A program made the position numbers and the translations under genes. Positions 29,153 through 37,720 of a DNA stretch of 64,000 nt are shown piece after piece (the first letter of the stretch is position 1; the number at the start of each line of letters is the position of its first letter). Where the stretch lies: NCBI RefSeq assembly GCF_000482545.1, contig NZ_KI519454.1, forward strand, positions 186,001 to 250,000. The letters are read 5' to 3'. The stretch is from Arthrobacter sp. 35W (GTDB lineage Bacteria; Actinomycetota; Actinomycetes; Actinomycetales; Micrococcaceae). A model generated the notes under the pieces. That model was given only the letters and a program-made list of their open reading frames with translations. It did no database searches and was not told the origin of the DNA.

Positions 29153-30031
29153 GTGGCTGTGCCCTCAGCTGTGCCCTCAGGCGTGCCTGCCGGGCCGCAC
29201 TGGACGGCGCCGAGCCTGCTGGCCCGGCGCCTGCTGGCACCCAATCCCGGCCCGATGACGCTTCAGGGGACCAACAGCTATGTCCTCGCGGCCCCCGGAT
29301 CCGCCTCGGTGGTGGTGGTCGACCCCGGACCCCTCGATGAGGCGCACCTGCAGGCCCTGGCCGCCAGCGGCGTCGTCGAGCTGGTGCTCACCACCCACCA
29401 CCACCTCGACCACACCGCCGGCTCCCTGCGGCTCCACGAGCTGACGGGCGCCCCGGTGCGGGCGGCGGACCCTGCCCTGTGCCACGGCGGCGCGCCGCTG
29501 GATGCCGGGGAGTGGATCGCGGCGGCCGGCGTGCGGATCCAGGTGCTCGCCACGCCCGGACATACTGGGGATTCCCTGTGTTTCCGGCTCCCCGACGACC
29601 GCGTCGTCGACAGCTCAGACGACGACGACGGCACGCCCGGTGCGGCCGGCTCCGGGGACAACGGCGGCGGGCCGGGCGCCGGCTCGGTGCTCACCGGCGA
29701 CACGGTGCTCGGCAGCGGAAGCACCATCATTGCCCACCCGGACGGCGTCCTGGGGGACTATCTGGCATCCCTGGAGCTGCTGGCGGCACTGGGGCCGGCC
29801 CTGGTGCTGCCGGGGCATGGACCGGTGCTGCCCAGCCTCGCCGAGGCCGCCACGGGCTATCTTGCCCACCGCCGGGAACGGCTCGCCGAGGTCGCTGCGG
29901 CGCTGGACGCTTTGGGGCCTGGTGCCACAGCTGCGGAGCTTGCCGACGTCGTCTATGCCGACGTCGCCCCTGGGCTGAGGGCCGCGGCCGAGCGCTCGAT
30001 GGCTGCCCAATTGGCCTATCTGCGTCGCTGA
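29153..30031 (+). CDS. MBL-fold metallo-hydrolase (LACTB2-like)
   Basis: 292-residue metallo-beta-lactamase-fold hydrolase with the complete metal ligand set: THHHLDHTAG, TPGHTGDS, LTGDTVLG and LPGHGPVLP. The overall form resembles the LACTB2/glyoxalase-II-like group, whose members include RNases and thioesterases; the substrate is not evident. An acidic, Gly-rich insertion (SSDDDDGTPGAAGSGDNGGG) sits between strands before LTGDT and is probably a surface loop. GTG 29153 is three bases after the ahcY stop, so it is in the ahcY transcript. Confidence 0.86.
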   Translation: MAVPSAVPSGVPAGPHWTAPSLLARRLLAPNPGPMTLQGTNSYVLAAPGSASVVVVDPGPLDEAHLQALAASGVVELVLTTHHHLDHTAGSLRLHELTGAPVRAADPALCHGGAPLDAGEWIAAAGVRIQVLATPGHTGDSLCFRLPDDRVVDSSDDDDGTPGAAGSGDNGGGPGAGSVLTGDTVLGSGSTIIAHPDGVLGDYLASLELLAALGPALVLPGHGPVLPSLAEAATGYLAHRRERLAEVAAALDALGPGATAAELADVVYADVAPGLRAAAERSMAAQLAYLRR

Positions 30032-30082
30032 CGCCCGCCCGGCATGGCACCGGGCGTCGTCCGGCGGCGTCGTTTCGTGGCG

Positions 30083-30088
30083 TAAAAT
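30083..30088 (+). promoter_or_regulatory. -10 box, L,D-transpeptidase gene
   Basis: TAAAAT, the most AT-rich hexamer in the gap, would give a leader of about 80 bases before ATG 30174. Confidence 0.45.
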
Positions 30089-30173
30089 GGGGAAGCGGCC
30101 GCTGTGGCTGCGCGCAGGGGGCAACGCCGCCGTGCGCTTGCAATCTGTGGGGAGAGCAATGCAGGAGTCTGGG

Positions 30174-31412
30174 ATGGACAAGGGTAAACGCAAGGGTTTG
30201 AAGATCTGGCTGATCTCCATCATCTGTGCATTGGTGGTGGCCGGCGGCGTGGGTGCCGCAACGGCCAGCAACTGGACGGGCTCGGGCTCGTCGGCACAGT
30301 CGCCCTCCGCGCTGGCACCGTCGCAGACGCCCACTGCCACGCCGACGCCGGCCAAGCCCGTCACGGTGGCCCTGCTGCCCGAAGACGGCGCCAGCCAGGT
30401 CAACCCCGCGGCTCCCGTGTCGGTGGTGGCCACCAATGCCACGATCTCCGACATCGTGTTGACGGACAGCACCACCGGTGCCGCCGTGGAGGGCTCGCTG
30501 GCCCTCGGCGATGCCAGCTGGAAGGCCACCGGAGCGCTTGTCTTCAACACCTCCTACACCCTGGCCTATTCGCTCACGGACTCGGCAGGGCAGACCACCC
30601 AGCGCACCTCCAAGTTCTCCACCGTGCCCGCCTCGCACGAGGCCGACGCCGCCATGTACCCCAGCGGCGCATTCCCCGTGGGCGTGGCCCAGCCGATCCA
30701 GTGGACCTTCAGTGAACCCGTGGTGAACAAGGAAGCCGTCGAAAAGGCCATCACCGTCACCTCCTCGGCCGGCCAGGTGGGTGCCTTCCACTGGTACTCC
30801 GACACGCTGCTGCGCTACCGCGCCGCCGATTTCTGGGCCGCCAACAGCACCCTGTCCGTGGACATGAAGCTCTTCGGGGTGGACTTCGGCAACGGCCAGA
30901 TCGGCAACTTCAACAAGTCCGCCGTCATCCCGATCGGCAACAAGGTGGTCATGGTGGCCGACGCCGCCAACCACGTGGCCGATGTCTACATCAACGACGT
31001 CCTGGCCCAGCACTTCCTGGTCACCATGGGCGATGAGCGCTTCCCGTCCGCCTCCGGCTACCTGGTGGTCCTGAACGACAAGCAGCGCCATGCGCACTTC
31101 GTGGCCTCCACCATCGGCCTGCAGCCGGGCGATCCGGCCAACTACGGCGAACTGGACGTGGAATACGCCACGCGATTGACGCCCAGCGGCGAGTTCATCC
31201 ACCAGGCGACGCCCAGCGCACTGCCGTACATCGGGCAGGTGAACCTCTCACACGGCTGCATCGGCATGGACGGCGCCGGCGCATCATGGGTCTTCAACAA
31301 CATGGGCGTGGGGGACCTGGTCCAGGTCATCAACAGCCCCAATGAGACCATTGCCCCGACGGACGGCTTTGGCGACTGGAACATCCCGTTTGAGCAGTAC
31401 GCCTCGCGCTAG
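30174..31412 (+). CDS. L,D-transpeptidase with Ig-like domains
   Basis: 412-residue envelope enzyme forming 3-3 crosslinks in peptidoglycan. It has a signal anchor (GLKIWLISIICALVVAGGVGAA), a Ser/Thr/Pro-rich linker, two Ig-like beta domains (VTVALLPEDGASQVNPAAPV and later), and a C-terminal YkuD domain with the catalytic SHGC in QVNLSHGCIGMDG. This is the architecture of mycobacterial LdtMt2/LppS. The ATG at 30174 has AGGAG six bases upstream; ATG 30159 is an alternative with a poorer site. A 20-bp palindromic terminator follows. Confidence 0.9.
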   Translation: MDKGKRKGLKIWLISIICALVVAGGVGAATASNWTGSGSSAQSPSALAPSQTPTATPTPAKPVTVALLPEDGASQVNPAAPVSVVATNATISDIVLTDSTTGAAVEGSLALGDASWKATGALVFNTSYTLAYSLTDSAGQTTQRTSKFSTVPASHEADAAMYPSGAFPVGVAQPIQWTFSEPVVNKEAVEKAITVTSSAGQVGAFHWYSDTLLRYRAADFWAANSTLSVDMKLFGVDFGNGQIGNFNKSAVIPIGNKVVMVADAANHVADVYINDVLAQHFLVTMGDERFPSASGYLVVLNDKQRHAHFVASTIGLQPGDPANYGELDVEYATRLTPSGEFIHQATPSALPYIGQVNLSHGCIGMDGAGASWVFNNMGVGDLVQVINSPNETIAPTDGFGDWNIPFEQYASR

Positions 31413-31436
31413 CCGGTAGCGCTGGCTGTACACGGC

Positions 31437-31482
31437 AATGCAGAAGGCCCCGGACGGAACATCGTCCGGGGCCTTCTGCATT
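31437..31482. terminator. Bidirectional terminator between L,D-transpeptidase and RDD genes
   Basis: Perfect 20-bp arms, 31437-31456 and 31463-31482, with a six-base loop, flanked by short A and T runs. The sequence is unrelated to the family I and II palindromes. Confidence 0.8.
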
Positions 31483-31498
31483 CCTGTGGAGTCCCGTC

Positions 31499-32308
31499 CT
31501 AGCTGGGCTCGTCGGTGAAGGGGAGCCGGTACAACCGCCGGCCCAGCGTCTGGGCGCGTTCCTGTGCGGCGGTGAGGCGGTGCAGGTCCCGGCGCCGGTG
31601 CTCGGCCGTGATGGCCGCCAGGAAGGCCGCCGGCGGGGTGCCCGCAGGCGGCGGCGGGGAGACATGCGCCGCGGCCTCGGTGGCCAGGGCGCGGGCAAGC
31701 TCGTCCCGGGAGGCCGCCGTCATCTGGGTGCCCTGGCGCAGCAGCTGGGAAATGCGCCGGGCCAGCCCGTCAGGCATCCGCCCCATGTCGGCCAGCGCGG
31801 CCCAGCCGGCCAGCTCCACAGGAGTGGACACCAGCAGGGGCGGCGGCGCCTTCACCCGTTCGCGCACCGCATAGGTGCCGGCGAGCATGTCGCCCAGCCG
31901 CTTGGACTTGTCATTGAACATGGACACGAGGAAGGCCACGGAGCCAAACATCATGTAGATCTCGAAGATGCCCAGCAGTCCGCGGATCAGCGCATGCCGG
32001 AAACGGATGGATCCGCCGTCGTCGCGCACAATCCGCAGCCCCATGGCCAGCTTGCCCAGCGAGCGCCCGCGGCTGAGCGTCTCGACGGTGACGGGCAGGC
32101 CCACCAGCAGCAGGACCACAGTGGTCAGGCTCAGGACGGCCCCGGCGGCGGCGTCCAGCAGGCCGGGAACGGCGCCGATGCCCAGCAGCAGGCCGATGCC
32201 CAGCAGCACAGTGGCCACGACGTCGATCAGCGACCCCACGGCCCGGGCGGCAAAGGAGGCCGGGCGCAGGACAAGTGTCACGGCTTCGCCGGTGATGATG
32301 GCGCTCAT
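31499..32308 (-). CDS. RDD-family membrane protein
   Basis: 269 residues with an N-terminal RDD domain (FAARAVGSLIDVVATVLLGIGLLLG: the Arg and Asp residues plus two helices; GRSLGKLAMGLRIVRDDGGSIRFRHALIRG) and a long soluble C-terminal tail rich in Arg and Ala. RDD proteins are proposed transporters of uncharacterised small solutes. It is divergent from the SpoIIM-like gene 67 bases away, and such RDD/SpoIIM pairs are common in actinobacteria near DUF58/MoxR genes, which lie 10 kb away here. Confidence 0.87.
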   Translation of the reverse strand: MSAIITGEAVTLVLRPASFAARAVGSLIDVVATVLLGIGLLLGIGAVPGLLDAAAGAVLSLTTVVLLLVGLPVTVETLSRGRSLGKLAMGLRIVRDDGGSIRFRHALIRGLLGIFEIYMMFGSVAFLVSMFNDKSKRLGDMLAGTYAVRERVKAPPPLLVSTPVELAGWAALADMGRMPDGLARRISQLLRQGTQMTAASRDELARALATEAAAHVSPPPPAGTPPAAFLAAITAEHRRRDLHRLTAAQERAQTLGRRLYRLPFTDEPS

Positions 32309-32315
32309 GCTTGCC

Positions 32316-32321
32316 AGTGTA
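32316..32321 (-). promoter_or_regulatory. -10 box of leaderless promoter, RDD gene
   Basis: Minus-strand TACACT ends seven bases before ATG 32308. Confidence 0.5.
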
Positions 32322-32363
32322 GCCAGTGCCCTGCGGCTGCCCGCCGGCGCGGCACCGGCGGGT

Positions 32364-32369
32364 TAGGCT
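32364..32369 (+). promoter_or_regulatory. -10 box of leaderless promoter, SpoIIM-like gene
   Basis: TAGGCT ends six bases before GTG 32376, back-to-back with the RDD promoter. Confidence 0.5.
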
Positions 32370-32375
32370 TGCCCC

Positions 32376-33368
32376 GTGGATCTGGATGCCTTCTCCGACG
32401 TACACAGCCCGCAGTGGCAGCGCCTTGACACCCTGGCCGGCAAACGCCGGCTGACGGGCACCGAGGCCGATGAACTCCTGCGGCTGTACCAAAGCACGTC
32501 CGGGCACCTGTCCCTGGTGCTCTCCGTGGCCCAGGAGGGGGAGCTGTCGGCGGCCCTGTCCGGCACGCTGGCCCGCGCACGCACCCGCTTCACCGGTGCG
32601 CCGTCGAACGTCTTCGCCGACATTGCACGGTTCTTCGTCCTCTCGCTTCCCGCGGCCTTCTACCGGCTGCGCTGGCTGACCCTCGCCGTCGGTGCCGCCT
32701 TCGTCGTCGTCGCCCTCCTGTACGGCGTCTGGGCGGCCGGCAGCCCGGCCGTGCTCGCCGCCCTGGGCGGGGACGCGCGGCTGAAGCAGCTGGTGGAGCA
32801 CGACTTTGTGGACTATTACTCCAACAATCCGGCGGCATCCTTCGCCGGGCAGGTGTGGACCAACAATGCCTGGATCGCCGCCCAGTGCGTGGCCCTGGGG
32901 ATCACCGGGGTCTTTGTCCCCTACATCATCTTCAGCAATGCCCAGGGCGTCGGCATCACGGGCGGGGTGATGGCGGCCTACGGCAAGGGGGACGTCTTCT
33001 TCAGCTACATACTGCCGCATGGATTGATGGAGCTGACGGCGGTGTTCATTGCCGGGGCCGCCGGGCTGCGGATCTTCTATTCCTGGGTGCGGCCGGGCCC
33101 GCGCACGCGGCTGGATGCACTGGCGCGGGAGGGCCGCTCGCTGGTGACGGTGGCCGTGGGGCTCGTCTTCGTGCTGCTGGTCTCGGGGCTGGTGGAGGGC
33201 TTTGTGACGCCCAGTGCGCTGCCGGTGTGGGCCAAGATTTCCATCGGTGCGCTGGTGTTGGCCGGCTACTGGACGTACACCCTGGTGCTGGGCGGACGGG
33301 CCTGCCGCGCCGGTGAGCGCGGGGATCTGGACGACGACGACGCGGGAGCCGTCGCGCTGGCAAGCTAG
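32376..33368 (+). CDS. Stage II sporulation protein M-like membrane protein
   Basis: 330-residue SpoIIM-family protein with five or six hydrophobic helices. The conserved core is readable in IFSNAQGVGITGGVMAAYGKGDVFFSYILPHGLMELTAVFIAGAAGLRI (key residues NAQGVG, LPHGLMEL). In endospore formers SpoIIM belongs to the engulfment DMP complex; in non-sporulating actinobacteria its role is unknown. It has an acidic C-terminal tail (DLDDDDAGA). A leaderless GTG start is supported by the -10 box. Confidence 0.85.
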   Translation: MDLDAFSDVHSPQWQRLDTLAGKRRLTGTEADELLRLYQSTSGHLSLVLSVAQEGELSAALSGTLARARTRFTGAPSNVFADIARFFVLSLPAAFYRLRWLTLAVGAAFVVVALLYGVWAAGSPAVLAALGGDARLKQLVEHDFVDYYSNNPAASFAGQVWTNNAWIAAQCVALGITGVFVPYIIFSNAQGVGITGGVMAAYGKGDVFFSYILPHGLMELTAVFIAGAAGLRIFYSWVRPGPRTRLDALAREGRSLVTVAVGLVFVLLVSGLVEGFVTPSALPVWAKISIGALVLAGYWTYTLVLGGRACRAGERGDLDDDDAGAVALAS

Positions 33369-33433
33369 GCCGGCCGCGGTGTCAACTTGGTTACGGTCCG
33401 GGGTGGCACCACGCGGGTGTCGGCGGCCACAGG

Positions 33434-33439
33434 TAGCCT
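33434..33439 (+). promoter_or_regulatory. -10 box of leaderless promoter, TIGR01906 gene
   Basis: TAGCCT ends seven bases before GTG 33447. Confidence 0.5.
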
Positions 33440-33446
33440 GTCGTGT

Positions 33447-34622
33447 GTGAGTGAGAACCAGACGCCGGGCGCCGCTCCAGGCGCCAAGAAGACCGCCCCG
33501 CGACGTGCGGACCTGCCCTCCACCGATGCTGCTGCGGCCTCGGCCGCCGTAGCCAACTACGACGACGCCGAGCCTGCCTTTGAATGGATGGCGGAGGATG
33601 CCGGCTCCGCCTCCGGTGCTTCGGCGTTGGAGGAGGAAATCCACATCAAGACCGATATGGATGGGGACGGCCCACGGGAGCCCATGCGCCCGGCCCGCAG
33701 CCTCCACCCGCGGCTGGCCTCGGACCCCGCCACCACCACCGCCGGCTCCGACTCAGACTCCGGCTCCGACGCCGGCGGTGATGGCACCGGCCGGGAGCCC
33801 TCTGCTGTGTTCAACGAACCGCTGCCCACCTCGCTGCTGCAGATCCGCCCGCCGCAGGAGGAGATTGATGCCCGCAGCGCCGAGCGTGATTCGGCCGCCG
33901 CGGCCAGGCCCGTGCTGCCGCGCGTTGTGCAGGTGCTGCTGGCCGTGCTCTACCCGGTGGTGCTGCTGGTGGCCGCCATCCGCCTGGTCACCACGCCGCT
34001 GTTCCTATGGGCGGAATACCACCGCCCCGGATTCCCGGCCGACAGCTTTGGCTTCACCACCGATGACAGGATGACCTACGGCTCCTATGCCATGGACTAT
34101 CTGGTGAACCTGGCCGGGCCGCGGTTCCTGGGCGATCTGGTCAACCCCGGTGGCAAACCGCTCTTCGCCGCGGGCGAGGTCAGCCACATGGCGGATGTAA
34201 AGTCGGTGATCAGCATGGCCTTCATCGTCGGCGCAGTGCTGGCCGTGGGCATGGTCATCGCCATTGTCTATCTGCTGCGCCGCAGCTCCGGGGGAGTGCG
34301 CAGGGGCCTTTTCGCCGGCTCCCTGGCCACCCTTGTCCTGGTGATCGCCCTGGGCGTGCTGGCCTTCCTGGGCTGGGACACCTTCTTCACCGAGTTCCAC
34401 CAGATCTTCTTCAAGCAGGGGACCTGGACGTTCTACCTGGACGACACCCTGATCCGCCTGTTCCCCGGCCAGTTCTGGATGGATGCCGGCATGGTCATCG
34501 GCGCCGTGGTGCTGGTGGTCTCCTCGCTGACGCTGGCGATGACGTGGCCCACCAGGAACCGCCGCGACGCCTCCTCCCGGTCCTCGCGCGCCGGGCGCCG
34601 CGCCGCAGCCACCGCCGCGTAG
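33447..34622 (+). CDS. TIGR01906-type integral membrane protein
   Basis: 391 residues. The first ~150 are disordered, Ser/Asp/Ala-rich and probably cytoplasmic. The remainder has four transmembrane segments with the family pattern FYLDDTLIRLFPGQFWMDAG after a TM helix and HMADVKSVI ahead of another. TIGR01906 proteins are widespread in Firmicutes and Actinobacteria without known function. GTG 33447 (MSENQTPGAAPG) is favoured by the adjacent -10 box. It is convergent with the Pmt gene across a nested hairpin. Confidence 0.8.
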   Translation: MSENQTPGAAPGAKKTAPRRADLPSTDAAAASAAVANYDDAEPAFEWMAEDAGSASGASALEEEIHIKTDMDGDGPREPMRPARSLHPRLASDPATTTAGSDSDSGSDAGGDGTGREPSAVFNEPLPTSLLQIRPPQEEIDARSAERDSAAAARPVLPRVVQVLLAVLYPVVLLVAAIRLVTTPLFLWAEYHRPGFPADSFGFTTDDRMTYGSYAMDYLVNLAGPRFLGDLVNPGGKPLFAAGEVSHMADVKSVISMAFIVGAVLAVGMVIAIVYLLRRSSGGVRRGLFAGSLATLVLVIALGVLAFLGWDTFFTEFHQIFFKQGTWTFYLDDTLIRLFPGQFWMDAGMVIGAVVLVVSSLTLAMTWPTRNRRDASSRSSRAGRRAAATAA

Positions 34623-34634
34623 CCCGCACACAAA

Positions 34635-34755
34635 ACCGTCCCGCCGTCGTTCCCTGGCACTGGCGACGCAGTTCCCCGTTCATGACGCAGTACCGGTTGC
34701 GTCCTGAAAGGGAAACTGCGTCCCGGGTGCAGCTTTGGAACGACGGCGGGACGGT
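34635..34755. terminator. Nested three-level hairpin between convergent genes (family II)
   Basis: Outer perfect 19-bp arms, 34635-34653 and 34737-34755, enclose a second stem (GACGCAGTTCCCC near 34664 with GGGAAACTGCGTC near 34710) and an inner GACGCA/TGCGTC stem (34684-34703). It fills nearly the whole gap between the TIGR01906 and Pmt genes. The inner text resembles the unit of the tandem array at 50.5 kb. Confidence 0.65.
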
Positions 34756-34767
34756 CCGTTTAAGGCG

Positions 34768-36450
34768 TTAGATCCAGCTGGGCATCCACATGTGGTTCTT
34801 CCAGTCCTGGTAGCTGATCAGCTCGGCCGTCCAGATGGGGTAGAAGTAGGCACTGACCACCAGCACCAGCACCAGGAAGATGCCCACCCAGAGGATGCCC
34901 TGCTGCCGCCGCCACGGCGGATCGGTGCTCTTGCCCAGCACCAGCCCCAGCACCAGAACCACCGCCAGGATCAGGAAGGGCTCGTAGGCGATGGCGTAGA
35001 AGAAGAAGATGGTCCGGTTGGGGTAGAGCAGCCAGGGCAGGTAGCCTGCGGCGAAGCCGACCAGGATGGCACCGGCCCGCCAGTCACGGCGCAGGGCCCA
35101 GAAGCCAATGAGGAAGAGAATGGCTGCCGCGGCGGACCACCAGATGATCGGGTTGCCCACGGAGGAGACGACGGCGGCGCAGCTGTCCACTGTGCAGCCG
35201 CGCTCGCCGTTCTTGGGATAGTCCGTGTAGAAGGAGGTGGGCCGGCCCATGACAAACCAGGACCAGGCATTGGCCTTGTACGGGTGGTCCGAGCCGAGTC
35301 CGGTGTGGAAGTTGTACGCGGTGGAGTGGTAGTGCCACAGGGACCGCAGCGAGTCCGGGATCCAGGACCAGATGCCGCCGGGGTTGGTGGCGGCCCATTT
35401 GCGGTCGTAGCCATCGGAGGAGAGGAACCAGCCTGTCCAGGTGGCCAGGTACGTCGCGGCGGCCACCGGCACCAGGGAAACGAAGGCGAAGACGCCGTCC
35501 TTCACGGCCCCGGCTGCCATCCAGTGCCTGATGCCGGCGATCCGCCGGGCGCTCATGTCCCACAGGACGGTGAGGATGCCGAAGGCGGCCAGGAAGAACA
35601 GGCCGGACCACTTGGTGCCTATGCACAGGCCCAGGCAGACGCCGGCCACCAGCCGCCAGGGCCGCACGCCAAGCCACGGGCCGTACAGCAGCGCCTGGCG
35701 GCTGGGCACGCCGCCGGTGCTGCGCGCGGCCAGCGCCGAGAGCCGCACGGCCAGCCGCCGTCGTCCGTCGTCGCGGTCCATCAGCAGCGCGCCAAAGGCG
35801 GCCAGGGCCCAGAACATCACGAAGATGTCCAGCAGCGAGGTGCGGGATTGGACGATGGCGTGGCCGTCCACGGCGAAGAGCAGCCCGGCCATGGCACCGA
35901 GCAGCGTGGAACGGAACATCTTTTGGGCGATCAGGGCGATCAGCAGCACGGAGATGGTGCCCACCAGCGCCGCGGTGAAGCGCCAGCCGAAGGTGCTGGA
36001 CGGGCCGAAGAGCCACATGCCGAAGGCGATCATCCACTTGCCCACGGGCGGGTGGACTACGTACTCAGCGGTGTTCTGGAGCGCGCTGAAGTCGCCGGTG
36101 ACAAACTTCTCGTTCGCCTTTTCGCCCCAGTTGCGCTCGTAGCCACTCTGCAGATAGGAGTAGGCGTCCTTGACGTAGTAGGTCTCGTCGAACACCAGGG
36201 AGCCGGGCTGCCCCAGTCGGACAAAGCGCAGGACGCCGCCAATGGCCGCGGTGAGCAGCGGTGCCAGCCAAAACCACAGCCGCAGCGACGCCGGGGTGTC
36301 GCGCCAGCCCGTCCGCGGGCCGAGCAGGCGCAGCAACAGGGCGCTGCGGGCAAAGGCCGCCGCGGGGTCCTGGAGCCAGCGGGTGGCCGGGGCGCTCGAT
36401 GGCGCAGGCGCATCGGCGGGGGCTGAGGAGTCGGTCACATTCTGGCTCAC
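34768..36450 (-). CDS. pmt: Dolichyl-phosphate-mannose protein mannosyltransferase (Pmt, GT39)
   Basis: About 560-residue multi-pass membrane enzyme transferring mannose from polyprenyl-phosphate-mannose to Ser/Thr of proteins during export. The catalytic acidic pair lies in the first loop, LVFDETYYVKDAYSYLQSGYE, and the family also shows VVHPPVGKWMIAFGMWLFG, FAVDGHAIVQSRTSLLDIFVMF and GTKWSGLFF. The orthologue in M. tuberculosis is Rv1002c, likewise divergent from the 16S methyltransferase rsmI. GTG 36450 follows TAGCAT by seven bases; an ATG three codons earlier (36459) overlaps that box. Confidence 0.93.
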   Translation of the reverse strand: MSQNVTDSSAPADAPAPSSAPATRWLQDPAAAFARSALLLRLLGPRTGWRDTPASLRLWFWLAPLLTAAIGGVLRFVRLGQPGSLVFDETYYVKDAYSYLQSGYERNWGEKANEKFVTGDFSALQNTAEYVVHPPVGKWMIAFGMWLFGPSSTFGWRFTAALVGTISVLLIALIAQKMFRSTLLGAMAGLLFAVDGHAIVQSRTSLLDIFVMFWALAAFGALLMDRDDGRRRLAVRLSALAARSTGGVPSRQALLYGPWLGVRPWRLVAGVCLGLCIGTKWSGLFFLAAFGILTVLWDMSARRIAGIRHWMAAGAVKDGVFAFVSLVPVAAATYLATWTGWFLSSDGYDRKWAATNPGGIWSWIPDSLRSLWHYHSTAYNFHTGLGSDHPYKANAWSWFVMGRPTSFYTDYPKNGERGCTVDSCAAVVSSVGNPIIWWSAAAAILFLIGFWALRRDWRAGAILVGFAAGYLPWLLYPNRTIFFFYAIAYEPFLILAVVLVLGLVLGKSTDPPWRRQQGILWVGIFLVLVLVVSAYFYPIWTAELISYQDWKNHMWMPSWI

Positions 36451-36457
36451 TCTGCCC

Positions 36458-36463
36458 ATGCTA
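36458..36463 (-). promoter_or_regulatory. -10 box of leaderless promoter, pmt
   Basis: Minus-strand TAGCAT ends seven bases before GTG 36450. The divergent rsmI -10 box lies about 50 bases away. Confidence 0.5.
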
Positions 36464-36510
36464 CCCAGTCTGCGCAGCCCAGCCGTGCCCGGGATGCCCC
36501 GTGGCGCCAC

Positions 36511-36516
36511 TACGCT
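36511..36516 (+). promoter_or_regulatory. -10 box of leaderless promoter, rsmI
   Basis: TACGCT ends six bases before ATG 36523. Confidence 0.5.
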
Positions 36517-36522
36517 TGGGGG

Positions 36523-37512
36523 ATGGACAACGAGCAGCGGGTGGCGGCGGACGCAGAGAATCCAACGACGGACGGGACGGCCACGGACGAGTCGGAGGCC
36601 GAGTGGACCGGCGGCGGTTCCGAGGAGCCGTTTGAGCCCGAGGTCTACACCCCGGGCGCGGCAGCGGCGGCGTCGGGCACCGGTGGCTGCATCGTGCTGG
36701 CGGCAACACCCATTGGCAACATGGGCGATGCCACCGCACGTCTGATCGAATGGCTCGGCGCCGCGGATCTGGTGGCCGCCGAGGACACCCGGCGGCTGCA
36801 CCGGCTGGTTACGGCGCTGGGCGTCACCATCACCGGCCGCGTGGTCAGCTACCACGAGCACAATGAGGCCACCCGGACGGCGGAGCTGCTGGAGCAGGTG
36901 AAGTCCGGCAAGACGCTGCTCATGGTGACCGACGCCGGCATGCCCGCCGTGTCCGATCCCGGCTACCGGCTGGTGGAGGCCGCCGTCGCCGCCGGCGTCC
37001 GCGTCACGGCAGCCCCCGGACCGTCGGCGGTGCTGACGGCCCTGGCGCTGTCCGGGCTGCCCACGGACAGGTTCTGCTTTGAGGGCTTCCTGCCGCGCAA
37101 ATCGGGGGAGCGGGCCGGCCGATTGGCCGAGCTGGCCGGGGAACGCCGCACCATGGTGTTCTTCGAGGCCCCGCACCGGCTGGAGGTCATGCTGCGGGCG
37201 CTGGATGTGGCCTTCGGGCCGGAGCGCCGCGCCGCCGTGGCCCGCGAGCTGACCAAGACGTATGAAGAAGTGATCCGGGGCCCGCTGCGCGAGCTGCTGG
37301 AATGGGCCGAAGCAACGGAAATCCGCGGCGAGATTGCCATCGTGGTGGCCGGCGCCCCGGCCGCGGCGCCCTCGAAGCCCGAGGACCACGTGGCGGCCGT
37401 CAACGAGCTGGTCGGCCAGGGTGTGCGGCTGAAGGAGGCCGTGGCCCTCGTGGCCCAGGAGGTCCGCGTCAGCAAGCGCGAGCTCTACAGTGCGGTCCTC
37501 GCGGCACGCTGA
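36523..37512 (+). CDS. rsmI: 16S rRNA 2'-O-ribose C1402 methyltransferase
   Basis: 329-residue SAM-dependent tetrapyrrole-methylase-fold enzyme methylating C1402 of 16S rRNA. Signature segments are LAATPIGNMGDATARLIEWL, AAEDTRRLHRL, YHEHNE, MVTDAGMPAVSDPGYRLV, APGPSAVLTALALSGLP and FFEAPHRL. The acidic N-terminal extension of about 55 residues is absent from the E. coli enzyme, but the leaderless promoter just upstream supports its translation. Confidence 0.94.
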   Translation: MDNEQRVAADAENPTTDGTATDESEAEWTGGGSEEPFEPEVYTPGAAAAASGTGGCIVLAATPIGNMGDATARLIEWLGAADLVAAEDTRRLHRLVTALGVTITGRVVSYHEHNEATRTAELLEQVKSGKTLLMVTDAGMPAVSDPGYRLVEAAVAAGVRVTAAPGPSAVLTALALSGLPTDRFCFEGFLPRKSGERAGRLAELAGERRTMVFFEAPHRLEVMLRALDVAFGPERRAAVARELTKTYEEVIRGPLRELLEWAEATEIRGEIAIVVAGAPAAAPSKPEDHVAAVNELVGQGVRLKEAVALVAQEVRVSKRELYSAVLAAR

Positions 37513-37654
37513 CGGACGCCGCCAGGCATGGCGGCCGCACGGGGCGGGGTAGTCTCCAGGCGCTGTACATCTGCACAGTACAAACCCGGTTCGGTAGTGC
37601 GTGCATGCGTAGACACTCCCGCAGAGCTGGAACTACCGTGAAGGCAGAACAACC

Positions 37655-37698
37655 GCCGCCCGTTCCATCAGTACAGCCCATCCATTTGAACGGGCGGC
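37655..37698 (+). other. Hairpin upstream of the aldehyde dehydrogenase gene
   Basis: Perfect 11-bp arms, 37655-37665 and 37688-37698, with a 22-base loop, ending about 10 bases before the AAGGAG ribosome-binding site of the next gene. It could terminate rsmI transcription or shape the leader. The remainder of the 208-base gap contains no gene. Confidence 0.4.
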
Positions 37699-37720
37699 CC
37701 TGCCCCATGAAGGAGTCGAC